Source: Bacteroidales bacterium (GTDB lineage: Bacteria > Bacteroidota > Bacteroidia > Bacteroidales > P3). From it: DNA of 64,000 nt. A program made the position numbers and the translations under genes. Location of the stretch: the NCBI GenBank assembly GCA_017479705.1, contig JAFVCA010000031.1, positions 21,963 to 85,962 on the forward strand, given 5' to 3'. The notes below the pieces were generated by a model. That model did no database searches. It was given only the letters and a program-made list of their open reading frames with translations, and was not told the DNA's origin. This document shows, piece by piece, positions 34,952 to 44,969 of this stretch. Numbering within the stretch: the stretch's first letter is position 1; each line of letters starts with the position of its first letter.

Positions 34952-34984
34952 ATTCGTTCTGTATTGATTCAATATAGAACGAAT
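34952..34984. repeat. 33-bp near-perfect palindrome
   Basis: ATTCGTTCTGTATTGA and TTCAATATAGAACGAAT pair with one mismatch, 79 bp after the GH29 stop. It could end the GH29 transcript, although no T tract follows, or mark one end of the structured region to 35223. Confidence 0.55.
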
Positions 34985-35028
34985 ATTGAACTCGCATTCA
35001 AGGAACGTCCAAAACCCGAACTAACCCC

Positions 35029-35147
35029 GATGCAACAATGATTTAGAGTCATAAGAATATTATGGGTCCTTCCGGCAAATGCGTAGGTGAGATGCCATAA
35101 ACCCAAATCGGCCATTAGGTGATGGCACATCTCCAATTTGTTGCATC
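35029..35147. repeat. nested inverted repeat, possible structured RNA or MITE remnant
   Basis: GATGCAACAA (35029-35038) pairs with TTGTTGCATC (35138-35147); inside, GAGATG..CCAT (35089-35098) pairs with ATGG..CATCTC (35122-35133). No ORF covers it. The 34874-35341 gap holds no gene. Confidence 0.5.
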
Positions 35148-35165
35148 ACGGCTATTTATTTTGTA

Positions 35166-35223
35166 TTTACTTTGTATTTATTTTCGCTATTGTTTGTCCA
35201 ACCCAAACAAAATACAAAGTAAA
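35166..35223. repeat. inverted repeat with 13-bp outer arms
   Basis: TTTACTTTGTATT (35166-35178) and AATACAAAGTAAA (35211-35223) match perfectly, with inner arms TTGTTTG and CAAACAA. Confidence 0.6.
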
Positions 35224-35341
35224 GATTGCAGAATAGAAAGAACAGATTTGTTGAAGTAACGAGTGTGTGCGGTATGAAAAAAGGGGCAGGGACATACCTC
35301 CAGTCCCTCTGAGAGTGAGGTTGCAAATCCAATTCGGTTGG

Positions 35342-36574
35342 TCAGGCGTAGTAGAGGAAGCTGAGGTTGTCGGGGTTGAGGTAGCGTTGGGCGGCCTGTT
35401 GGAGGTCGGCGGGGGTGAGGGCGAGGATGTCGCGGTTCATCTCGTCGAGGGTGTCGGCATGTTCGAAGTTGAGACAGGCTTTGCCGATGCTCTGCATCTC
35501 GTTGAGGCCGGAGTCGTTGGTGATGGCCATCTGGCCTATGAGTTGGGTCTGGGCGGCATGGAGGTGCTGCGGGGTGAGGGGCTGGTGGCGGAGGTTGCGC
35601 AGCTCGGACAGGATGAGCTCGGTGCTGCGTTCGGCGGCATCGCTGTCGACACCGGCATAGATGTAGAAGAGACCGGCATCGGTGAAGGGGACGTATTGCG
35701 ACTCGATGGAGTAGCAGAAGCCTTCGCGTTCGCGCACGGCGACGTTGAGGCGCGAGTTCATGGCAGGGCCTCCGATGATGTTGTTGAGGAGGGTGAAGGC
35801 GGTCTTGTCACTGTCATAAAGGGTAGGGGCTGGGCCGCCGACGAGCATGTGGACTTGGTGGGTGTGCTTGTGGGCGGTGAGGTTGAAGCGTTGGGGAATG
35901 GGTTGAGGCGGCTGCGGTGAAGGGGACTGAGGCTCCTCGCTGCGCGAAGAGGGGTGTTGCAGGAAGTGTTTTTCGCAGAGGTGGATGAGCCGCTTGAATT
36001 CGACGTTGCCGACGACGCTGATGACCATGCGGCCCGGTGTGTAGTGGGTGGACATGAAGGCTTTGAGCTCTTCGGGGGTGAAGTGGCGGACGTTCTTTTT
36101 GTTGCCGAGGATGTTGTGGGCAAGGGGATGGGTGCCGAAGTAGCGTTCTTCGAAGTCGTCGAAGATGAGTTCGGAGGGGCTGTCGCGGTAGAGGTTTATT
36201 TCTTCGATGACGACGTCTTTTTCTTTCTCAATCTCATGGGCGGGGAAGGTGGAGTGGAAGAGGATGTCGGCAAAGAGTTCGAGGCATCGGTCGAGGTGCT
36301 GTGAGAGGGCGGAGGCGTAGACGCAGGTCTCTTCCTTGGTGGTGAAGGCGTCGAGTTCGCCGCCGACGCCGTCGATGCGGTTGCGGATGTGGTAGGAACG
36401 CCGGTGCTCGGTGCCTTTGAAGATGGAGTGCTCAATGAAGTGGGCGATGCCCTCTTCGGTGCCTTGCTCGTGGCGCGAGCCTACGCCGATGTAGACCCCG
36501 GCGTGGGTGACGATGGAGTTGGTTTGGCGGAATATGATGCGGATGCCGTTATCTAAGGTGTGGTATTGGTACAT
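35342..36574 (-). CDS. M16 family zinc metallopeptidase
   Basis: A 410-residue protein with the inverted zinc motif HFIEH at 45-49 (GIAHFIEHSIFKG) and the downstream Glu region. The second half (LLNNIIGGPAMNSRLNVAVREREGFCYSIESQY) is the R/Y segment typical of M16 peptidases. Length fits single-chain members that work as dimers. There is no signal peptide, so it should be cytoplasmic. The start overlaps the preceding gene on the same strand by 22 bp. Codons are C-ending rich. Confidence 0.92.
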   Translation of the reverse strand: MYQYHTLDNGIRIIFRQTNSIVTHAGVYIGVGSRHEQGTEEGIAHFIEHSIFKGTEHRRSYHIRNRIDGVGGELDAFTTKEETCVYASALSQHLDRCLELFADILFHSTFPAHEIEKEKDVVIEEINLYRDSPSELIFDDFEERYFGTHPLAHNILGNKKNVRHFTPEELKAFMSTHYTPGRMVISVVGNVEFKRLIHLCEKHFLQHPSSRSEEPQSPSPQPPQPIPQRFNLTAHKHTHQVHMLVGGPAPTLYDSDKTAFTLLNNIIGGPAMNSRLNVAVREREGFCYSIESQYVPFTDAGLFYIYAGVDSDAAERSTELILSELRNLRHQPLTPQHLHAAQTQLIGQMAITNDSGLNEMQSIGKACLNFEHADTLDEMNRDILALTPADLQQAAQRYLNPDNLSFLYYA

Positions 36575-38067
36575 GTTTTGTCAGTTGGTTTAAGGATGGA
36601 GAGGCCGAGGGCAACGAAGGTGATGCCGGCAAGGGTTTCGAGGGTGTCCTCGGAGATGAAGGAGATGAGGACTATGCAGAGCAGTGCGGTGAAGAGGGCA
36701 CTGCGGCAGAGATGTTCGGTGCGGATGGCCCGGATGAAGGGCAGCAGGATGAGGAGGAACCCCACAAGGCCGAAGGCAAGGAGGAAGTTAAGGTACTGGT
36801 TGTGGGTGTGCATGCCGCTGTCGGCCAAGGGGGAGTGGGTGGCTTCCATCTGCAGGCGGCATTGGTCGGCCACGTCGCCAGTGCCCACACCGAAGAGGGG
36901 ATGGCGCAGGAAGACTTGCCAGGCATTGCGCCACAGCTCGAAGCGTTGCAGGGAGGAGAAGTTGCTGATGCTGCGAAAACAGCGGAAGTTCTCGAACTCG
37001 TAGAAGAGGACGTAGAACATTTTGCGGGGGCCGGGTTGGAGGTAGACGGGGTTGGCAATGCCTTTCTCTATGGCTTGGATGTCGGCGGGCTGCAGGTGGG
37101 TCATGCCGAGGCTGTCTTTGGTGTAGCCCATGGCTCCAAGGTAGCGGAGCAGGGCGGGGTAGACGGTGTAGCCCGTGGAGGTGATGGAGTCGAACGGGAA
37201 GGTGCTGACCTTGCCCCACTCTTGGCGCAACTCCTGTTCGCAGACGTAGTAGTGGACATAGTTGCCGTTTTCGACAAGGCCGTCCTGCCGATGGAGGTAG
37301 GGGTTGCCATTGGCGGTGTAGGACTGCAGCGGAGCGGTGGACAGGGGGCGCAGGTGATAATAGTCATATAGATAAAATCCTGAGAGAACGGCAACGGAGA
37401 GCAGGATAAGGGTCAGCGAGAGGGAGGCGGCAATGCGTAGCCGATGGGGCAGTCGGTGCCCATAGGCAAGAAGCAGTACCACAGCGGTGACGGTGAGGAT
37501 GATGAAGGCGGTGTAGGCATGCAGCATGAGCAGGAAGAGGAGGAACCACACGATGAGTAGCGACCCCACAAGGCGTTGCCACCACTTTGGGCAATGAACC
37601 ATGAGGTAGAGGATGATGCAGATGGTCAGGCAGATGTTGAGGCCAAAACGGATGTGCGAGATGTGGGGAACGAGGTTGCGGTAGGGGAGGTCGGGGATGG
37701 TGAGGTAACGCCCCAGCCCGACGAAGGAGACGGCTGTCACCGTAAGGCAGTAGGCTGCGGCCACGGGTAGCAGCTCTGTGCGCTGCAATGGCTTGGAGGT
37801 GAGCACTACCAAGGGGATGGCAAACAGGGGGAGTTTCTTTTGGAGGTCGTAGAGGCCGTAGGACAGATTTTCGGTGCCGAGGAGCCACACTATGTGGACG
37901 GCTGCCAACAGGAGAAAAGCATGTAGCAGACGGTCGTGGCGCAGGGCTTGCCACCGCTCCTTCCACTGCCATTCTATCACCCAGTTGGCCACCAAGAGTA
38001 CCCACAGCAGGTTGGTGGCAAAGACCGATGTGGTCATGCTTATGGCCAGTCCGGTGAGGATGGTCAC
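36553..38067 (-). CDS. O-antigen ligase family (Wzy_C) membrane protein
   Basis: A 504-residue polytopic protein with hydrophobic helices in both halves and one large periplasmic loop (about 240-400). The conserved end of that loop, FGVGTGDVADQC followed by HTHNQYLNFLLAFGLVGFLLILLPF, is the signature of O-antigen ligases and polymerases. It may join polysaccharide to lipid A core or polymerise repeat units. The start is uncertain: GTG at 38067 is used here, but ATG at 38037 is also possible. No surface-polysaccharide gene cluster surrounds it. It overlaps the M16 gene by 22 bp. Confidence 0.85.
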   Translation of the reverse strand: MTILTGLAISMTTSVFATNLLWVLLVANWVIEWQWKERWQALRHDRLLHAFLLLAAVHIVWLLGTENLSYGLYDLQKKLPLFAIPLVVLTSKPLQRTELLPVAAAYCLTVTAVSFVGLGRYLTIPDLPYRNLVPHISHIRFGLNICLTICIILYLMVHCPKWWQRLVGSLLIVWFLLFLLMLHAYTAFIILTVTAVVLLLAYGHRLPHRLRIAASLSLTLILLSVAVLSGFYLYDYYHLRPLSTAPLQSYTANGNPYLHRQDGLVENGNYVHYYVCEQELRQEWGKVSTFPFDSITSTGYTVYPALLRYLGAMGYTKDSLGMTHLQPADIQAIEKGIANPVYLQPGPRKMFYVLFYEFENFRCFRSISNFSSLQRFELWRNAWQVFLRHPLFGVGTGDVADQCRLQMEATHSPLADSGMHTHNQYLNFLLAFGLVGFLLILLPFIRAIRTEHLCRSALFTALLCIVLISFISEDTLETLAGITFVALGLSILKPTDKTCTNTTP

Positions 38068-38127
38068 GTAGAGGATTCTATGAACAAGGGCGCGGATGGC
38101 GTGCGGGGATTAAAACGACGAAACGGC

Positions 38128-39762
38128 TTAGCGGTTCAGAATCCGGTTGTATTCGGCAGGGGAGGAGATTATCTCGACGGCTTTCAGCACGTCGGGGTCT
38201 TCGCTGAGGGTGCCTTCAATGCAGCCTTTGCGGTAGTAGTAGTGAACCAGAATGGCGTCCTTGAGCAGTTGGCTCACCTCCTCGCGGTGGCGAATCAGGT
38301 CGTCTTTCTTGGCCTCCTTGTAGGTCTTCTCCAGCTGTTCAATCTGTTGCTTCAGGTTGTCCATGTAGTCCTCTTCTTCGGCCACTTTCTTGAGGTCGGA
38401 GATGATGTTTTCGGTGTAGGTGGTGTAGTCGTAGGTCTTGTCGGAGAGGTAGTCAATGAAGTCGTGATAGATTTCGTCGGTGATGACAAAGTCCTTTGGC
38501 GAGGGGATGCTCTCATGTTCGCGGTGGAATTTGAGGGCATAGTTGAAGAAGTGGAAACGGTTGTAGAGCGCCACGGAGAGGAGCGACGAGGTGGGATGCT
38601 CCACCTCAATGTCGGGTTCGATACCGAAGCCGTCGTACACTGTGCGTCCGTGGCGGGTTTTGAAGGCCGTCTTGAGAGAATCGGGCACTTTTACGGCACG
38701 GCCGTTGGCATCGCGGTGTTTATAGTCTATGGCTTGGATGCAGCGGCCAGAGGGGATGAAGTATTTGGACACGGTGACTTTCATCTGGCTGTTGTAAGGC
38801 ATGGGGAGGATGTTCTGCACCAAGCCCTTGCCGAACGAGCGCTCGCCGATGATGACGGCGCGGTCCAGGTCCTGAAGGCTTCCGCTGACAATCTCGCTGG
38901 CCGAGGCACTTTGGTTGTTGATGAGCACCACCACGGGGATGTCCACGTCCTCGGCCGTCATGCGGGTGCGCGATTTCAGGTTGCGGGAGGCCACTTTGCC
39001 TTTGGTCTCCACCACCAGCTCGTTTTGCGGCACCCAGATGTTGACGATGTCCACCGCTTCGGACAGCAGTCCGCCGCCGTTGCCGCGGAGGTCAAGGATG
39101 ATGCCTTTCATGCCGGGATTTTCGCGTTTCAGCTTGCGGAAGGCTTCGCGCACGTTTTTGGCAGCGTCCTGAGTGAACTCGTCCAACCGGATGTAGCCGA
39201 CGTTGCCTTTCAGCAGACCGCTGTAGGACACATTGGGCAGCCGTATTTCGGCGCGGGTGATGGTGACGTCGAATTCCTTGCCCTCGCGTTCCAGTTTCAG
39301 GGTCACTTTGGTGCCGGCCTGTCCGCGCATGGCGGAGCTGACGTCGGAGTTGTTTTTGCCCTCGGTGCTCTCGCCGTTCACAGCCAGGATGCGGTCGCCG
39401 ATTTTCACCCCGGCCTTGTCGGCAGGCAGTCCCTCATAGGGTTCGGCAATGTAGATCTTGGTGCCCTCCTGATGTATCAGCGACCCGATGCCGCCATACT
39501 GGCCCATCACCTGCATCTTTACGTCCTCCATGTCGCTCTCGGCAAAATAGTTGGTATAGGGGTCCATCGAGGCCAGCATGGCATCAATAGCCACCTTCAT
39601 AGTCTTTCCGGGATCCACGTCGTCCACATAGTTGGTGTGGAGGTTTTTATAAACGTTGGCAAAAATCTCCAGATTCTTGGAGATTTCAAATCCTTTCTCG
39701 TTCTGTGCGGTGGCATTCAGGGCCAGCCCGATGAGTAGCAACAGTGTCAGTCTTTTTTTCAT
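38128..39762 (-). CDS. S41 family C-terminal processing peptidase
   Basis: A 544-residue exported protease with signal peptide (ALNATAQ). A PDZ domain lies at about 87-170 (GQYGGIGSLIHQEGTK, GVKIGDRILAVNGES). The catalytic core has LDLRGNGGGLLSEAVDI, the Ser motif SASASE (285-290) and Lys312 in SFGKGLVQN. The C-terminal ~170 residues are a helical, charged extension. Such CtpA/Prc-type enzymes trim periplasmic proteins or peptidoglycan-hydrolase regulators. It precedes the ligase gene on the same strand by 60 bp. Confidence 0.95.
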   Translation of the reverse strand: MKKRLTLLLLIGLALNATAQNEKGFEISKNLEIFANVYKNLHTNYVDDVDPGKTMKVAIDAMLASMDPYTNYFAESDMEDVKMQVMGQYGGIGSLIHQEGTKIYIAEPYEGLPADKAGVKIGDRILAVNGESTEGKNNSDVSSAMRGQAGTKVTLKLEREGKEFDVTITRAEIRLPNVSYSGLLKGNVGYIRLDEFTQDAAKNVREAFRKLKRENPGMKGIILDLRGNGGGLLSEAVDIVNIWVPQNELVVETKGKVASRNLKSRTRMTAEDVDIPVVVLINNQSASASEIVSGSLQDLDRAVIIGERSFGKGLVQNILPMPYNSQMKVTVSKYFIPSGRCIQAIDYKHRDANGRAVKVPDSLKTAFKTRHGRTVYDGFGIEPDIEVEHPTSSLLSVALYNRFHFFNYALKFHREHESIPSPKDFVITDEIYHDFIDYLSDKTYDYTTYTENIISDLKKVAEEEDYMDNLKQQIEQLEKTYKEAKKDDLIRHREEVSQLLKDAILVHYYYRKGCIEGTLSEDPDVLKAVEIISSPAEYNRILNR

Positions 39763-39802
39763 CTATTTATGTAAGTTTAATCTTTGTGTTTTTGAATGAG
39801 TT

Positions 39803-42058
39803 TTAGGATGGTACATTTTCGACGCGGAGGTCGTTGATCTTAAGTTCCAACGGCGAAACCATCCACACCACGTCCCCATGCTGGAAAACTGTGTCGGCGG
39901 GAGGGTTAATCATGTAATCCTTGCCGCGTTCAATGGCAATGACCATTGATTGATATTGATCCATCAAGTGGGCGTCGATGATGGACAGCCCTGTCAGGCG
40001 GCTGTCCGTGCCCACCTCAAGGCGATAAGTGTTTATCTCGTTGTCCGAGTGGTCATGAATCAGCATGTCGGGTTCCACCTCCACGGCGGTCCTGACGCGC
40101 GACAGCTGTTCCTCGCTGCCCAAAAGGGTCAGACGGTCAGAAGGCATAATCAGCATGTCCTTGTCCGGCAGGTCGTACACCTTCCCGGCACGCTCTATGG
40201 ACACCACATTTACTCCATAGTCCTGCCGAATCTTCGAGTCCATCAGCTTATGTCCTGACAAGGGAGAATAGGGCGTCACCGTCATCCGCTCCATGATGAA
40301 GTTCTTCTCCAACGACTCAGGAATCTTAAACGAGTTCTGGGCTTGCCGCTGATAGAAGTTGGTCACAAAATGGTCCTCGATGCGGTTGTAGAAGTCCGTG
40401 GCGCGGCGTGAGAGCAGCACGACGGCCACCACCACGATGGCCACCACCACCACAAGGCCGGCGGCCAACCGCAGGTAGCGCGAAATAATCCAGCCCACCA
40501 TAAACAGCGCCACAAAATATCGCAATGCCAACAGCGGGATTACCGCCACCTGGCTGTGACTGTAGGTGTGCAGCATCTTGCGGATGCGTTCCCGGTTCAC
40601 ATTCTTCACAGCCAAGGCCCACAGGAACGGAGCCATCACCACCAGCGTTGCCAGCACGCCCAGCAGCCTTCCCCACACCTGGGGCACACCCCACTTGTCA
40701 AACAGTCCATCTACCATGGGCCGCAATATCAGGATGCTCAGCAGCCCCAAAGCAGTGAGGATAACGCTATAGAAAAGTATCGACAACAACTGCTTGCGCA
40801 CAAAGGAACCCAGCTTCTTCTCGTGCGTGTTCACACGTCCGCTGGTGCTGTAGTGGTCCAACGCCTTTTTCAGCCGTACAGGCAGTTTTGGCCAGATAAA
40901 CTCGTATGCCGGCAGACCAGCCTTAATCATATATGGGGTCACAAACGTTGTCAATATCGAAACCGACACAATAATCGGGTACAGCACCGGGTCAATCACC
41001 TTGAAACTCAGACCCAAGCCCGCGATGATAAAGCTGAACTCGCCAATCTGGCAGAAGCAGAAACCTCCCTGCATCGCGCTGCGCAGCGGCTTGCCGCTCA
41101 GCAGTATGCCCAGCGTGGCGGCAGTGGACTTTATCACTATCACCACCGCGGCAATCACCACAATCGGCAGCCAGTGTTTCACCAGCACCTCAGGGTTTAC
41201 CAGCATGCCAACTGACACGAAAAACACCGCGCCAAACAGGTTCTTCAACGGTGTGATGATGCGGTGAATCACGTCCGCCTCAATCGTCTCGCTCAGGATG
41301 GCTCCCATTACAAAGGCTCCCAAAGCCGTGGAGAATCCGGCAAAATCCGCCATCACCACCATCCCGAAGCAGAGACCCACGGCAACAATGCACAGCGTCT
41401 CCTCCGTCATCCACCTCCGCATCCAGCGCAGGAATGTCGGCAGCAGGAAAATCCCAAACGTGAACCACACTATCAGGAAAAACACCAGTTTCACCATGCT
41501 CATCACCAGCTCGCCGCCGTTGAAGCTCTTGCCAACGCTCAGCGTGCTCAGCACCACCAGCAGCAGCACCGCCACCAAATCCTCCACCACCAGCACCGCT
41601 GTCACTGTTCCCGTAAACCGTTGCTGCTTCAGCTTCAGGTCGTCGAAGGACTTGATGATGATTGTCGTCGACGAGATGGACAGCATGCATCCCAGAAAGA
41701 CGCAGTCCATCGTCCCCATGCCTAACAAGTGTCCCACCGTGTTGCCCGCCACAAACATCACTGCCAGTTCCGTCAATGCCGTTATGGCACCCGTCGAACC
41801 CACCCTCTTCAATTTCTTGATGCTGAACTCTAAACCCAGGGCAAACATCAGGAACACGATGCCGATGTCGCTCCACACGTGTACGTTGCTGTCGTCAGTG
41901 ATGGCAGGAAACCAAGGAAAGTAAGGTCCGATAAAGAAACCCGCCACAATGTATCCTAACACAAGTGGCTGTTTCAACCACTTGAACACCACCGTGATTA
42001 CACCGGCAGTGATAAGGATGATGGCCAAGTCTAAGAAAATAGGAGGCAACGACGACAT
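39803..42058 (-). CDS. Kef-type cation:proton antiporter with C-terminal RCK-like domain
   Basis: A 751-residue membrane protein. The first ~400 residues are a CPA2 exchanger with about 12 helices (IAGFFIGPYFPWFPAIT-like start, FALGLEFSIKKLKRVGS, LGAFVMGAILSET). A second, shorter hydrophobic region lies at about 430-560. The C terminus (GHKLMDSKIRQDYGVNVVSIERAG and DRLTLLGSEEQLSRV) is a TrkA_C ligand-binding domain, duplicated in part. It would exchange K+ or Na+ for protons under control of a bound ligand. No KefF-like or KTN partner is adjacent. Confidence 0.93.
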   Translation of the reverse strand: MSSLPPIFLDLAIILITAGVITVVFKWLKQPLVLGYIVAGFFIGPYFPWFPAITDDSNVHVWSDIGIVFLMFALGLEFSIKKLKRVGSTGAITALTELAVMFVAGNTVGHLLGMGTMDCVFLGCMLSISSTTIIIKSFDDLKLKQQRFTGTVTAVLVVEDLVAVLLLVVLSTLSVGKSFNGGELVMSMVKLVFFLIVWFTFGIFLLPTFLRWMRRWMTEETLCIVAVGLCFGMVVMADFAGFSTALGAFVMGAILSETIEADVIHRIITPLKNLFGAVFFVSVGMLVNPEVLVKHWLPIVVIAAVVIVIKSTAATLGILLSGKPLRSAMQGGFCFCQIGEFSFIIAGLGLSFKVIDPVLYPIIVSVSILTTFVTPYMIKAGLPAYEFIWPKLPVRLKKALDHYSTSGRVNTHEKKLGSFVRKQLLSILFYSVILTALGLLSILILRPMVDGLFDKWGVPQVWGRLLGVLATLVVMAPFLWALAVKNVNRERIRKMLHTYSHSQVAVIPLLALRYFVALFMVGWIISRYLRLAAGLVVVVAIVVVAVVLLSRRATDFYNRIEDHFVTNFYQRQAQNSFKIPESLEKNFIMERMTVTPYSPLSGHKLMDSKIRQDYGVNVVSIERAGKVYDLPDKDMLIMPSDRLTLLGSEEQLSRVRTAVEVEPDMLIHDHSDNEINTYRLEVGTDSRLTGLSIIDAHLMDQYQSMVIAIERGKDYMINPPADTVFQHGDVVWMVSPLELKINDLRVENVPS

Positions 42059-42387
42059 AAACGCACTTTATGATAGATTGTTATTACTTTAAGTTTTTAA
42101 TTTCCTGTTCTTGAATGCTGCAATTTTTGTGCCAACACACCCGTTGTGCCATACCCTTCCTGCCACCTCCCTCTGTCCATCCCGGCACCTCCTGTTGTTT
42201 CGCACCTTCCTATTAACGCAATACCGCCTGCTTTATTGCCCCAAAAATGCCCTTGCTCCACATTTTTTTCTTCCCCGATGCCTTATCGGCTCATATTGCA
42301 GCCCTTCCCGCCCTCTCCACGTCCATTTATTTGCTGCCCTTGCATCGAAAAAAGCATCATTATTCCTGTTTTGTCAATAATATTTTG
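42059..42387. other. intergenic region with no gene
   Basis: A 329-bp pyrimidine-rich stretch between divergent genes. Several short frames are open on the plus strand but they have no hydrophobic or family pattern. Only the promoter at 42388 is recognisable. Confidence 0.5.
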
Positions 42388-42395
42388 TATTTTTG
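42388..42395 (+). promoter_or_regulatory. -7 element of the porin gene at 42426
   Basis: TATTTTTG, 30 bp before the ATG. A TTTG lies 14 bp upstream, shorter than the usual 19-21. Confidence 0.5.
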
Positions 42396-42425
42396 CAACA
42401 ATTAACATCTAATACTATTTTATAT

Positions 42426-43595
42426 ATGGCTCTGAAACAAAAAACATTACGCCTGTTTGCACTGCTCTCCGTGCTTGCAATAACCCCTTTGGCACAGGCC
42501 CAGGTCGACTTCACCCCCATTTTCACACAGATAAAACTTGAGGCTCGTACCGACTTCGACTATTTCCACAACACCAACAACCTCAACACCGAGGTGGAGA
42601 ACCCCTACGGTTTCCACGGCCGTTACTTCAACTTCGTCATTGGCGGACCCATTGGCGAGAAGTTCAGCTACTTCTTCCGCCAGCGCATCATTGCCTCGCC
42701 CGGTGATGTCAGCCTCTTCGACAACACCGACTTCCTCTACATCAACTATACCCCTTCCCCCAACTGGATGCTCCGTTTCGGTAAGGACGCTCTCGCCGTG
42801 GGCGGTTTCGAATATGACGCGCCCCCCATCAACGTCCTCTTCAGCACCAACTACTGGGACAACTTCTACTGCTTCCAGCCCGCTGTCGCCGCCGCCTACA
42901 AGAGCGACGACGCCAGCCAGATGCTCCTCTTCCAGGTGGCCAACTCCCCTTACGTCCATTATGGCGCGGGCCTTGGCTTCGCCCCCGGTCAGGAGTGGAA
43001 ATCGGGTCTCATGTCCTACAACCTCTTCTATAGCGGCAAGGTCGGCCACCTCAAGCTGCTCCACTCCGTCAACATGTTCCAGCGCCCCGACCGCAAATTC
43101 ATGAACTACATTGCCATCGGCCACGAGTTAGAGTATGAGCACTGGGACATCTACCTCGACCTCATCCACCACGCCAACGGCCTTAAAGACTGGGGCAACA
43201 ACTTCGCCGTCGTCAGCTGCGCCAATGTCTATTTCAACAAGGAGTTCAACATCTTTGTCAAAGGTGCCTACGAGCAGAACAAGTCCGACATTGCCCTTCC
43301 CGGCTTCGGCCTTGGCGACAACATCGGCCTTGGCTACTACGACATCTTCTGCCAAACCGGCTACAGCCACCTCACCTACGGCCTCGGCATGGAATACCAT
43401 CCCCGCATCTGCCCCGACTTCCGTATCCACGCCTTCGTCTCCAACCGCCGCACCACCCATCCCGACGAGCTTGCCCCCGACGGCCAGCGGGTCACCAACT
43501 CCCTCCGCGCCAATGTCGGCATCACCTGGAGCATGGAGGTCTACCGCATGCTGAAGAACCGCATGGCCCGCATCATGCAAGAGAACCAGCAATAA
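42426..43595 (+). CDS. OprO/OprP-like porin
   Basis: A 389-residue protein with a signal peptide ending AQAQ (about residue 23). Beta-strands alternate throughout: LEARTDFDYFHNTNN, YFNFVIGGPIGEKFSYFFRQRI, YINYTPSPNWMLRFGKDALAVGGFEYD and FRIHAFVSNRRTTHPDELAPDGQRVTNSLRANVGITWSMEVY. This matches the phosphate-selective porin O and P fold. The next gene encodes a Gate-domain transporter on the same strand, which suggests linked uptake, although the substrate is unknown. The start MALKQKTLRLF was chosen for the signal peptide. Confidence 0.85.
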   Translation: MALKQKTLRLFALLSVLAITPLAQAQVDFTPIFTQIKLEARTDFDYFHNTNNLNTEVENPYGFHGRYFNFVIGGPIGEKFSYFFRQRIIASPGDVSLFDNTDFLYINYTPSPNWMLRFGKDALAVGGFEYDAPPINVLFSTNYWDNFYCFQPAVAAAYKSDDASQMLLFQVANSPYVHYGAGLGFAPGQEWKSGLMSYNLFYSGKVGHLKLLHSVNMFQRPDRKFMNYIAIGHELEYEHWDIYLDLIHHANGLKDWGNNFAVVSCANVYFNKEFNIFVKGAYEQNKSDIALPGFGLGDNIGLGYYDIFCQTGYSHLTYGLGMEYHPRICPDFRIHAFVSNRRTTHPDELAPDGQRVTNSLRANVGITWSMEVYRMLKNRMARIMQENQQ

Positions 43596-43661
43596 AGATT
43601 CACGAATCAAAACATTCCCGCATACCCACATTCAACAAAGGCCCCGTGCCACCCAATCATT

Positions 43662-44897
43662 ATGGAAATCCACAACCACCGCAAAAACAAAACCACGGGC
43701 TATGCCCGTTGGGCAGAGGCTGCTTTCCGCGGCATAGAACGGAGACTCAAAACCCGCGGCCCCCTCAAGTTCACCAGCAAACGCTCCATCGAGGCCATCC
43801 TCTTCCTCCTCGTCTTCGTGGGCTTCTTCTGGTTCATGGCCTACAAGATGACCCTTCCACACATGCTCAACACCTTCATGCAGACAGCCTACCATCTGCT
43901 GCTCGAAACCGTGTTCTACATCATGGCCATCTGCGTCCTTATGGGCGCCATTGGCAAGCTGTTGGTCGAGTTCGGTGTCGTCCGTCTGCTTGAGAACATC
44001 CTGCGGCCCCTCATGAAACCGCTCTACAACCTCCCCGGCGTTGCCGCCTTGGGAGCCATCCTCACCTTCCTGTCCGACAACCCTGCCATCATCTCCCTGG
44101 CGCAGGACAAGAACTTCTCCCAGTACTTCAAGAAATACCAGCTCGTCTCCCTCACCAACTTCGGCACCGCCTTTGGCATGGGCCTCATGGTCCTCGCCTT
44201 CATGACCGGCCTCGGTTTCGGCAAGGGCGCTCTTGTGGGCATCGTCGGTGCCGTCATTGGCAGCATCATCTCCACCCGTCTCATGCAGCGTTTCACCCTT
44301 CGTGCCTATCCCGAGCTGGATACTCCCGTGGCCGAGTTCTCCGGCGACGAGCAGCAAATCTCCTTCAAGAGTGAAGGCTCCGTCTTCCAGCGTTTCCTCA
44401 ACTCCCTGCTCGACGGTGGCAAGGACGGCGTCAGCATCGGCTTCGCCATCATCCCCGGCGTGCTCTGCATCTCCACCCTCGTCATGATGCTCACCTTCGG
44501 CCCCGACGCCGCCACCCACCAGTACACCGGTGCCGCCTACGAAGGCGTCCCCGTCATCACCTGGCTGGCCGACAAGATTAATATTGTCTTCTACTGGCTC
44601 TTCGGCTTCCAGAGCGGTGCCCTCGTCTCCTTCCCCATCACCGCCCTTGGTGCTGTCGGTGCAGCCCTCGGCCTTGTGCCCCGCTTCATCTCCGAAGGCA
44701 TCATCGACAACAACGCCATTGCCGTCTTCACCGCCATGGGCATGTGCTGGAGCGGCTACCTCTCCACCCACACCGCCATGCTCGACACCCTTGGCTACCG
44801 CAAATTAATCGGAAAAGCCATCGGAGCCCACACCATCGGTGGCCTTTTTGCGGGCATCGCGGCCCACTGGCTCTGGGTGCTCATCTCTTTAATTTGA
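43662..44897 (+). CDS. nucleoside-recognition (Gate) domain transporter, YjiH-like
   Basis: A 411-residue membrane protein with two Gate domains: ILRPLMKPLYNLPGVAALGAILTFLSDNPAIISLAQD in the first half and the second around LWVLISLI. The TNFGTAFGMGLMVLAFMTGLGFGKGALVGIVGAVIGSIISTRLM segment forms a glycine-rich helix pair. Gate-domain proteins take part in nucleoside or small-solute movement and in spore or membrane assembly; a specific role is not defined. It follows the porin by 66 bp. Codons are C-ending rich. Confidence 0.85.
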   Translation: MEIHNHRKNKTTGYARWAEAAFRGIERRLKTRGPLKFTSKRSIEAILFLLVFVGFFWFMAYKMTLPHMLNTFMQTAYHLLLETVFYIMAICVLMGAIGKLLVEFGVVRLLENILRPLMKPLYNLPGVAALGAILTFLSDNPAIISLAQDKNFSQYFKKYQLVSLTNFGTAFGMGLMVLAFMTGLGFGKGALVGIVGAVIGSIISTRLMQRFTLRAYPELDTPVAEFSGDEQQISFKSEGSVFQRFLNSLLDGGKDGVSIGFAIIPGVLCISTLVMMLTFGPDAATHQYTGAAYEGVPVITWLADKINIVFYWLFGFQSGALVSFPITALGAVGAALGLVPRFISEGIIDNNAIAVFTAMGMCWSGYLSTHTAMLDTLGYRKLIGKAIGAHTIGGLFAGIAAHWLWVLISLI

Positions 44898-44969
44898 TAT
44901 GATACAACGTTTTGTAATCTCTTCGAAAAAAGATTTTCCCCAAAACGTCGCTATTTCATTTTTTCTTTG

